Shown here in pieces: positions 7,910 through 14,208 of a stretch of DNA of 24,344 nt. A program made the position numbers and the translations under genes. Source of the DNA: SIG588 sp045654545 (lineage in GTDB: Bacteria; Bacillota; Clostridia; Oscillospirales; Acutalibacteraceae); contig JAZONO010000079.1 of the NCBI GenBank assembly GCA_045654545.1, positions 1 through 24,344 of the forward strand, given 5' to 3'. Within the stretch, counting starts at the first letter, position 1. Each line of letters begins with the position of its first letter. Under the pieces are notes generated by a model. It saw only the letters and a list, made by a program, of their open reading frames with translations. It searched no databases and was not told the origin of the DNA.

Positions 7910-10290
7910 TCTCCTATCCCCCTCATCGCCAGTGCTTTGGATTGCAACTGCAACAGTTTATAGTACGTACCTTTCATTTCCACCAGTTCACGGTGAGTGC
8001 CCTGTTCGGTCACTTTCCCGTTTTCTAACACGATCAGACGATCGGCATTGCGCAAGGTAGAGAGACGGTGCGCAATGGAAATGGTGGTGCGCCCTTTCAC
8101 CAAGCGGTCGAGCGAATCTTGAATCGCCCGTTCGGTTTCGGTATCCACCGAAGCGGTCGCCTCGTCCAACACCAAGATTTTCGGATCGCACAAAATGGCG
8201 CGTGCAATGGAAATACGTTGGCGTTCACCGCCCGATAAGCTGCGTCCGCCTGTGCCGATCACGGTGTCGTATCCATCGGGCAAACGGCAGATAAAGCCGT
8301 GTGCGCTGGCCGCCATCGCCGCTTCAACAATCTCTTCGCGTGTGGCATCAGGTTTGGCATAGGCAATGTTTTCCGCCACCGTCCCCATAAATATGTAAGT
8401 TTCTTGGCTCACCATGGCGATCGCACCGCGTAAAGATGAAAAGGTTAAATCCTTTACATCCACACCGTCGAGCATAACTTCGCCTTCATCGGTATCGTAC
8501 AGACGGGAAATCAGATTTACCAAGGTGGATTTTCCTGCCCCTGAATGTCCCACAATTCCCAGCATTTCACCGGCTTTTATATCCAGATTGATGTGTTCCA
8601 GCACGGGTTTGTTCGGTTCATAACCAAAGGAGACGTCACGCAACGTAACGCGCCCTTCAACGTTGATGTGTAAAGCGTTTTCGCTTTCCACAATTTCCGG
8701 CTCAGCATCAACAATTTCAAAGACACGTTGCGCGGCATTCATACTGTTTGTCCACCATTGAAACACCGAAGAGAAGAATTCAAGCGGTCCTTGCAACATG
8801 CCCATATAGTTAATGAAGGTGAATAATTCGCCATATGTGAATTGTCCGCTGCTTTGTAAGATAAACCACGCGCCGCATGTCCACACCAATGTGACGGGCA
8901 GTTCCATGCCGATGCTGTATGCCGCACCATATACGTTGCGATAACGGACAATGTTGATTTCCGCATCGCGCAGACGGTTGTTTACCTTATCAAACCGTGT
9001 ATTCTCGTTCTGCTCACGACCGAAAGCCTTCACCACGCGTGCGCCCGTGAAGTTATCGTTCAAAACCGAATACAAAGAACGGGAGGCGTGAGCGCGCCGT
9101 CCGTGTGCTTGCCACAGTTTGGGCAACAAAAAGTAACTGACGAAAAACAAGGGCGGTAAGGTGGCAACGGCAATGATCGCCAATTTCCAGTTGACTGCAA
9201 TCAAAATGATAATTGAAGCGGTCATGGTGATGACGTTGAACAGTAAATACGGCAAACCGTCAATAAAAAAGCCGGTTACTTGGTTGGCATCGCCGTTGAC
9301 ACGTTGCATCAAACCGCCCGTTTGCCGACGGTTGAAAAAGCTGATAGACAAGCGTTGCAAGGCATCAAACACGGTGACTTTGATGCGGCTCACCACGCCG
9401 GGCACGATTTTGGCGGTCATACACCCGTGCACAACACCGGTGATCTGTTGCAACACCTTGATGGCCACCATGCAGAGAACCAAAAAGCCCAACGCCGCGA
9501 AGAACTGACCGCCGATTCCCCATTGTTCGGTAAACGCGACGTTTTTTCCAAGCACCTTATCGTACAGCAAGGTCCCCGTGATGTAGGGCCAAAATGCATT
9601 GAACAGTCCCGAAAGGAAAATGCTGGCGAGCAAAACGACCACGTGAACTTTGTAGGCGGCAAAATATTTCAGCACGCGCACAAACACTGTGCGTTTTTCC
9701 ATGCATTTCGGGCACACTTGCCGTCCTGCTTCGGGATACGGCATGCCGCATTTCGGACAGCAAGCAGGTTCGTCATCCCGTCCCCTGCCGCCTTTGCGAC
9801 GACCTCCACCGGGTCCTTCGGTGCGCGGCGGTTTTTCCTCTTCGCCGATTTGCTCGTTGAGAGCGCGTACAAAGCGAGACATTTCCCGTGTTTTGGCACT
9901 TGAAAAACGGCAGATCCATTGTTCCTCACCGTCCACAGTGATCACAAACAAACCGCCCACCACTTGGTTTTGCAGGCAGGGGTTTTTGATGGAGGACACC
10001 GCAAACGGATACACCTCGGCAATATCTTCCGCGTGCAGAGGTCGTCGGGGCGTTCCTGCACCCGAAAACAACATTTCATCGCTGTATGCTGACACCAACA
10101 GATACATGGTGTCTTTTGTCAACGCCAGATACAAATGCCGCAATTCGCCGTCGTTTGTGATGTCGGCCGTGGCAAACGAGAGGATCTCCCCTGTTTCACC
10201 ACGCTTTTTAAGCGCCGCCTGCAAGGTGGTTTTTACCTGCTCTTGCCGTTTTGCGGACGGTGTTTCATTTTTTGCGGTTTTCTTTTTCAT
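7906..10290 (-). CDS. ABC exporter with N-terminal soluble domain, Gly/Arg-rich linker and zinc ribbon
   Basis: This is a 794-residue half-transporter and the first gene of the operon. Residues about 20-145 form a soluble beta-rich domain resembling bacterial PH-like folds in its strand pattern (inference). A Gly/Arg-rich linker lies at about 155-172. A zinc ribbon follows with CxxC pairs at 178/181 and 193/196. The exporter membrane domain follows, then the ATPase with Walker A GHSGAGKST (about 575), signature LSGGERQR, Walker B ILVLDEATASVD and the switch His in AHRLSTL. The ATG at 10290 is chosen over an in-frame TTG at 10314, because GGCAGG lies 8 nt before it and the TTG has no ribosome site. 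It begins about 30 nt after the RNase P RNA terminator with no obvious promoter of its own. Confidence 0.9.
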   Translation of the reverse strand: MKKKTAKNETPSAKRQEQVKTTLQAALKKRGETGEILSFATADITNDGELRHLYLALTKDTMYLLVSAYSDEMLFSGAGTPRRPLHAEDIAEVYPFAVSSIKNPCLQNQVVGGLFVITVDGEEQWICRFSSAKTREMSRFVRALNEQIGEEEKPPRTEGPGGGRRKGGRGRDDEPACCPKCGMPYPEAGRQVCPKCMEKRTVFVRVLKYFAAYKVHVVVLLASIFLSGLFNAFWPYITGTLLYDKVLGKNVAFTEQWGIGGQFFAALGFLVLCMVAIKVLQQITGVVHGCMTAKIVPGVVSRIKVTVFDALQRLSISFFNRRQTGGLMQRVNGDANQVTGFFIDGLPYLLFNVITMTASIIILIAVNWKLAIIAVATLPPLFFVSYFLLPKLWQAHGRRAHASRSLYSVLNDNFTGARVVKAFGREQNENTRFDKVNNRLRDAEINIVRYRNVYGAAYSIGMELPVTLVWTCGAWFILQSSGQFTYGELFTFINYMGMLQGPLEFFSSVFQWWTNSMNAAQRVFEIVDAEPEIVESENALHINVEGRVTLRDVSFGYEPNKPVLEHINLDIKAGEMLGIVGHSGAGKSTLVNLISRLYDTDEGEVMLDGVDVKDLTFSSLRGAIAMVSQETYIFMGTVAENIAYAKPDATREEIVEAAMAASAHGFICRLPDGYDTVIGTGGRSLSGGERQRISIARAILCDPKILVLDEATASVDTETERAIQDSLDRLVKGRTTISIAHRLSTLRNADRLIVLENGKVTEQGTHRELVEMKGTYYKLLQLQSKALAMRGIGE

Positions 10291-10319
10291 ACACACGTCC
10301 TGCCTTTCTTTCAATAATG

Positions 10320-10346
10320 AAAAGGGCAGCTCAAAAGAGCCGCCCT
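10320..10346 (-). terminator. Terminator of RNase P RNA
   Basis: On the minus strand two 9-nt arms (10345-10337 and 10332-10324, one G-U pair) close a short AT-rich loop and are followed by TTTT. It comes immediately after the paired 3' end of the RNA. Confidence 0.8.
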
Positions 10347-10676
10347 GTGAGAGGACCTGTAAGCCGAGTTCTGTCGTGAACAGTCATCTATCTCGATCGT
10401 GTGTTGCCACACGACTCCAGCCGCCCGTCGAAGCACATCGGGCCAATGTATTGCTTCTGTCGGCGTTGCATCGGATAGGGTTTACATGGCCACACGGTCT
10501 CCCGTGTGCCGGTGAGCTCTTACCTCGCCTTTCCACCCTTACCGCAAAATGCGGCGGTATCTCTCTGTTGCACTTTCCCTGGGGTCACCCCCGGCGGCCG
10601 TTAGCCGTTACCCTGCCCTGCGATGCTCGGACTTTCCTCATGCGAAAAAACGCACGCGACTGTTCAGTCCACTCAC
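10347..10676 (-). ncRNA. rnpB: RNase P RNA component, class A
   Basis: The minus strand contains the universally conserved blocks of the RNase P ribozyme: GAGGAAAGTCCGAGC near the 5' end, then GGTAACGGC, AGGCGAGGTAAGAGCTCACC in the middle, and ACGACAGAACTCGGCTTA near the 3' end. The ends were set by helix P1, where GTGAG(T)GGAC at the 5' end pairs with GTCCTCTCAC at the 3' end, giving about 330 nt. The RNA trims 5' leaders from tRNA precursors, such as the tRNA-Lys encoded next to it. The class A layout fits Clostridia rather than Bacilli (class B). The start lies 6 nt after the -10 box of a strong promoter, which supports the 5' end. The L15 loop carries an unusual base, noted separately. 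Confidence 0.95.
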
Positions 10677-10682
10677 GGTATA

Positions 10683-10711
10683 ATTTTACCACCGTGGAAC
10701 AGCAAAGTCAA
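10683..10711 (-). promoter_or_regulatory. Promoter of rnpB
   Basis: On the minus strand TTGACT (10711-10706) and TAAAAT (10688-10683) are separated by 17 nt. The expected start point coincides with the P1 5' strand. Confidence 0.85.
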
Positions 10712-10738
10712 TGTTTACAGTAAAAAAGTGTTACACAG

Positions 10739-10814
10739 ATCCCCGATTACAAAAATAAAAGCAGATACACACCTGCGGTGCATATCTGCTTTCATGGTGA
10801 CCCATCGGGGATTC
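10739..10814. repeat. Repeat copy A: duplicated tRNA-Lys 3' tail plus terminator hairpin
   Basis: This 76-bp stretch matches 10900-10975 at 74 of 76 positions. Read on the minus strand it holds the last about 20 nt of tRNA-Lys (T-arm side, acceptor strand, CCA), then the terminator hairpin (10793-10757). The rest of the tRNA is absent. The ends, GATCCCCGAT-type and ATCGGGGAT-type, are inverted with respect to each other, so the whole repeat is itself an imperfect palindrome. Confidence 0.85.
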
Positions 10815-10899
10815 TCTTCTCCGGCTATCGAAAGCGCCACCGGCGCTTTCTCCCAAACTCTTTGCTCGCTTCGCTCGCAGAGTTTGGAGGTCGTTTCGA
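10815..10899. repeat. Hairpin-rich 85-bp insert between the two tRNA-tail copies
   Basis: It contains a perfect hairpin with 9-nt arms (10830-10838 and 10842-10850) and a second inverted repeat (10853-10887) whose outer arms are CCAAACTCT and AGAGTTTGG. Neither is followed by a T tract. No coding sequence is supported. Confidence 0.6.
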
Positions 10900-10975
10900 A
10901 TCCCCGATTACAAAAATGAAAGCAGATACACACCTGCGGTGCATATCTGCTTTCGTGGTGACCCATCGGGGATTC
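10900..10975. repeat. Repeat copy B: genuine tRNA-Lys 3' tail plus terminator
   Basis: This is the functional member of the pair: 10956-10975 is the 3' end of the intact tRNA-Lys, and the remainder is its terminator and downstream flank. Confidence 0.85.
10911..10954 (-). terminator. Terminator of tRNA-Lys
   Basis: The minus strand has a hairpin with a GAAAGCAGATA / TATCTGCTTTC outer stem and a CACC/GGTG inner stem joined by two wobble pairs and closed by GCA. ATTTTTG follows. It begins right after the encoded CCA. Confidence 0.8.
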
Positions 10976-11031
10976 GAACCCCGGACACCTTGATTAAAAG
11001 TCAAGTGCTCTGCCAACTGAGCTAATGAGTC
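10956..11031 (-). tRNA. tRNA-Lys (anticodon TTT)
   Basis: A complete 76-nt cloverleaf on the minus strand. The acceptor stem is GACTCAT / ATGGGTC, the D arm contains AGCTCAGTTGG, the anticodon arm is CTTGA-CTTTTAA-TCAAG with TTT as anticodon, and the T arm is CCGGG-TTCGAAT-CCCGG type. CCA is encoded. A consensus promoter stands about 17 nt upstream and a terminator hairpin follows the CCA, so it is transcribed as a single-tRNA unit. Confidence 0.98.
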
Positions 11032-11047
11032 GTTTGTGACCTTGAAT

Positions 11048-11076
11048 ATTATATCCAAAACAAATGGAAATGTCAA
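11048..11076 (-). promoter_or_regulatory. Consensus sigma-A promoter of tRNA-Lys
   Basis: TTGACA (11076-11071) and TATAAT (11053-11048) with a 17-nt spacer: a perfect match to the housekeeping consensus at all twelve positions. Confidence 0.95.
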
Positions 11077-11175
11077 CCCTTTTCTTGAAAATATCTATTG
11101 TTTCGCGTTTTTGTCAACGAAAGCAAACGCAGGGGCAAATGAATTATGCAACCTGTAGAAAGGATGAGCGATTAC

Positions 11176-11204
11176 TTGACAAATTCGGCGTTGTGAATTA
11201 TACT
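11176..11204 (+). promoter_or_regulatory. Sigma-A promoter of glnN
   Basis: TTGACA (11176-11181) and TATACT (11199-11204) with a 17-nt spacer. The leader to the ATG is only about 40 nt, which leaves no room for a riboswitch. No GlnR/TnrA-type box was convincing. Confidence 0.88.
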
Positions 11205-11250
11205 TAATTTTGATTTTATATGCGTTTTTCCTTTGAAGGAGGCTTATGAT

Positions 11251-13341
11251 ATGAACTTTCCCGAACAGTTTGGCTGCATGGTTTTTGATGACCGTGTGAT
11301 GCAAGAACGCCTGCCTGCCGAAGTGTATGCCGCGTTGCGCAAAACCATGGCAAACGGGCGCTCACTGGACATCAGCGTGGCAAGCGTGGTTGCTAACGAA
11401 ATGAAGGATTGGGCCATTGAAAAAGGGGCTACCCACTTCACCCATTGGTTCCAACCGATGACGGGTATCACCGCCGAAAAGCACGACAGTTTTCTCTCGC
11501 CGGGAAAAGACGGTCGTGCCATTATGGAGTTTTCGGGAAAAGAGCTGATCAAAGGTGAACCCGATGCCTCTTCCTTCCCTTCGGGTGGTCTGCGTGCCAC
11601 CTTTGAAGCGCGTGGGTACACCGCGTGGGATGCCACGTCGTATGCCTTCATCAAAAACCATACGTTGTGCATACCCACCGCGTTTTGTTCCTATGGCGGC
11701 GAAGCGTTGGATAAGAAAACCCCGTTGCTCCGTTCGATGGAAGCCATCAGCCGTGAAGCGTTGCGTGTGTTGCGCCTGTTCGGTCATGAGGACGTGGGCA
11801 TGGTGCGTACCACCGTTGGCCCCGAACAAGAATATTTCTTGATTGATAAAGAAATGTATGACCGTCGCCGCGATTTGCGGTACACGGGACGCACCTTGTT
11901 CGGTGCGAAACCGCCGAAGGGTCAGGAGATGGATGACCACTATTTCGGCACCATTAAACCGCGTGTGGCGGCGTTTATGCGCGATCTGGACGAAGAGCTT
12001 TGGAAACTCGGCATTTACGCCAAGACCGAACACAACGAAGCGGCTCCTGCGCAACATGAATTGGCGCCGATTTATACCACCACCAACATTGCCATTGACC
12101 ACAACCAATTGACAATGGAACTGATGAAGCAGGTGGCGGCACAGCACAACATGGTCTGCATCCTGCACGAAAAGCCCTTTGACGGGGTAAACGGCAGCGG
12201 TAAGCACAACAACTGGTCTCTTTCCACCGATACGGGTATGAACCTGTTTGAGCCGGGTGAAACCCCTTATGAAAATGCACAGTTTTTGTTGTTCCTGTGT
12301 GCGGTCGTGAAAGCGGTGGACGATTATCAAGATCTCTTGCGTGTGTCGGTTGCCGGCGCGGGTAACGATCACCGTTTGGGTGCACACGAAGCGCCGCCTG
12401 CCATTGTTTCCATCTTCTTGGGTGAAGAGCTGACCGATATTCTCGAATCCATTGAAAACGATCAGCCATATGATCCGAAAGAAACGGTGACCATGAAGGT
12501 CGGCGTGCACACACTCCCCCGTTTTCCCAAGGATTCGACCGACCGCAATCGCACCTCCCCCTTTGCGTTCACGGGCAACAAGTTTGAATTCCGTATGCCG
12601 GGCTCTTCTATGTCGGTGTCCAGCCCCAACATTGTGTTAAACACCGCTGTGGCAGAGGTGCTGTCGCAGTTTGCAGATACGCTGGAAGGCGCGACCAATT
12701 TCAACGAAGCGTTGCACACGTTGATTCAAAAGACGATCCGCAATCACAAGCGCATCATCTTTAACGGCAACGGATATGACGGTGCGTGGGTGAAAGAAGC
12801 GAAGAAACGCGGATTGCTCAATCTTCCTACCACACCGGATGCCCTGCCGTATATGCTTCTGGATAAAAATGTGAAGTTGTTTGAAAAGCACCGTGTGTTC
12901 ACCGAAAAAGAGTTGTGTGCACGTTTTGAGATCTATAATGAAATCTATTGCAAAACGCTGAATATCGAAGTGCAGACCATGATTAAGATGGCACAGCGCG
13001 ATATTCTTCCTGCCATCCTTTCCTACACGCGCACGATTAGCGAAACGCTTTGCGCCAAACAAGCGGCTCTGCCCACCCTTTCCTGCCACGCAGAAGAGGA
13101 ATTGCTCGTAAAACTTTCGGACGGCTCTTCCAAACTGTACGATGCGATTGTGCGGTTGGATGAAGACGTTGTCCGTATGGCGCAGTTTAACGACAAGTCG
13201 ATGTTGGCGTTCTATTTCAAAGAAACTGTCATTCCCGATATGAATGCGGTGCGCGCTATCGCGGACGAAATGGAACGGATCACGGCAAAAGACTACTGGC
13301 CGTACCCCTCCAGCGGCGATTTGCTGTTCAGTATTGTGTAA
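11251..13341 (+). CDS. glnN: Glutamine synthetase type III
   Basis: This 696-residue enzyme makes glutamine from glutamate, ammonia and ATP. The size (about 700, not 440-470) and the motifs identify the GSIII class found in Bacteroidetes, cyanobacteria and Clostridia. Visible motifs include FPSGGLRATFEARGYTAWD near residue 105, VGPEQEYFLID near 190, and NGSGKHNNWS near 315, which forms part of the nucleotide/ammonia site. The ATG at 11251 follows GAAGGAGG by 8 nt. An earlier in-frame ATG at 11233 is rejected because the ribosome site lies inside that extension. The gene is monocistronic, with its own promoter and a terminator right after the stop. Confidence 0.97.
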   Translation: MNFPEQFGCMVFDDRVMQERLPAEVYAALRKTMANGRSLDISVASVVANEMKDWAIEKGATHFTHWFQPMTGITAEKHDSFLSPGKDGRAIMEFSGKELIKGEPDASSFPSGGLRATFEARGYTAWDATSYAFIKNHTLCIPTAFCSYGGEALDKKTPLLRSMEAISREALRVLRLFGHEDVGMVRTTVGPEQEYFLIDKEMYDRRRDLRYTGRTLFGAKPPKGQEMDDHYFGTIKPRVAAFMRDLDEELWKLGIYAKTEHNEAAPAQHELAPIYTTTNIAIDHNQLTMELMKQVAAQHNMVCILHEKPFDGVNGSGKHNNWSLSTDTGMNLFEPGETPYENAQFLLFLCAVVKAVDDYQDLLRVSVAGAGNDHRLGAHEAPPAIVSIFLGEELTDILESIENDQPYDPKETVTMKVGVHTLPRFPKDSTDRNRTSPFAFTGNKFEFRMPGSSMSVSSPNIVLNTAVAEVLSQFADTLEGATNFNEALHTLIQKTIRNHKRIIFNGNGYDGAWVKEAKKRGLLNLPTTPDALPYMLLDKNVKLFEKHRVFTEKELCARFEIYNEIYCKTLNIEVQTMIKMAQRDILPAILSYTRTISETLCAKQAALPTLSCHAEEELLVKLSDGSSKLYDAIVRLDEDVVRMAQFNDKSMLAFYFKETVIPDMNAVRAIADEMERITAKDYWPYPSSGDLLFSIV

Positions 13342-13344
13342 CAT

Positions 13345-13388
13345 AAAAAAACAAGAGGTTCGTTTTCAAACGAACCTCTTGTTTTTTT
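13345..13388. terminator. Bidirectional terminator between glnN and the SDR gene
   Basis: Twenty-nt perfectly complementary arms (13345-13364 and 13369-13388) around a 4-nt loop, with seven A on one side and seven T on the other. It serves both the convergent glnN and the SDR/valS/prfC operon. Confidence 0.93.
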
Positions 13389-13395
13389 GTTTTGG

Positions 13396-14196
13396 TTAGG
13401 GGCGCAGACCCAAGCCGCCTTCCAATGTTAAAGTTTCGCCCGTCATATACTTGAAATCGGGGTGTGCCAGTTGCACGCACACGCGCCCGATATCCTCTTC
13501 GGGATCGCCAAAATGGCCCATCGGCGGCGTGTGCACGTTTTTCTCAAACGCATCGGGATACGCCTTTTGGAATTGCTCCAACTGCGCCGTCCACGCCAAG
13601 GGACAAATCACGTTGACGTTGATGCCGTCGCGGCTCCATTCGTTGGCCGCTACACGGCTGAGACCGCGGATGCCCTCTTTGGCGGCGGCATATGCACACT
13701 GACCGTAGTTTCCGAACAAGCCGGCACCGGAAGCGAAGTTGATGACCGTGCCGCGCGTTTCTTTGAGGTAGGGGTAGCATGCCTGCATATAGTGGAATGC
13801 GGCGTACAGACCCGAATAGACCGCCAGATCAAACTGTTCGGTGGTGTGCTGTTCCAACGTCACACCCGAGGCGGACGCCTGCGCATTGTTGATGAGCACG
13901 TCAATGCGACCAAACGCTTCATATGCCTGCTTGGCGGTTTCGGCGGCGATGGCCGCGTTGTCCGAACCGTTGGCAATGTCCGCTTTCACAGGCAACACTT
14001 GGATGCCATACAGACGTTCCAACTCTTCTTTGGCATCCTCTAATTTTTGCACATTACGTCCCGTGATGACAATGTTCGCACCTTCTTTGGCGTACGCGGT
14101 GGCAATACCATAGCCGATTGAACCGGCCTTACCGCTTTCCAGTACCGCACGACCGCCACCTGTGATGAGAACCGTTTTGCCTTTCAAAAAGCCCAT
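13396..14196 (-). CDS. Short-chain dehydrogenase/reductase family oxidoreductase
   Basis: A 266-residue classical SDR, an NAD(P)-dependent Rossmann-fold oxidoreductase. The cofactor glycine motif begins at T12-G13-G14-G15 but is stretched by about eight residues before GSIGYG. NNA at 103-105, catalytic S156 (NFASGAG), Y169 and K173 (YAAAK) are all present. TGRN after the second beta strand suggests NADP preference (inference). The substrate cannot be told; it could be a FabG-like ketoreductase or a sugar/alcohol dehydrogenase. The ATG follows AAGGAGG. It starts 12 nt after the valS stop and is the last gene of the prfC-valS operon, an unusual companion for a tRNA synthetase. Confidence 0.88.
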   Translation of the reverse strand: MGFLKGKTVLITGGGRAVLESGKAGSIGYGIATAYAKEGANIVITGRNVQKLEDAKEELERLYGIQVLPVKADIANGSDNAAIAAETAKQAYEAFGRIDVLINNAQASASGVTLEQHTTEQFDLAVYSGLYAAFHYMQACYPYLKETRGTVINFASGAGLFGNYGQCAYAAAKEGIRGLSRVAANEWSRDGINVNVICPLAWTAQLEQFQKAYPDAFEKNVHTPPMGHFGDPEEDIGRVCVQLAHPDFKYMTGETLTLEGGLGLRP

Positions 14197-14208
14197 ATAC
14201 GTGCCTCC

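Noticed and set aside
9689..10723. A 344-codon plus-strand frame crossing the exporter start and rnpB
   Set aside because: It runs antisense through the exporter N terminus and the whole RNase P RNA, so it cannot be a conserved protein.
10739..10975. Two-copy repeat considered as a CRISPR remnant
   Set aside because: Repeat units are 76 bp, contain a tRNA end, occur only twice and no cas gene is present.
10739..10975. Active integrated element at the tRNA-Lys attachment site
   Set aside because: Only 85 bp lie between the copies and there is no integrase, so at most it is a scar.
11362..12510. A 382-codon minus-strand frame opposite glnN
   Set aside because: Antisense shadow of GSIII with no independent support.
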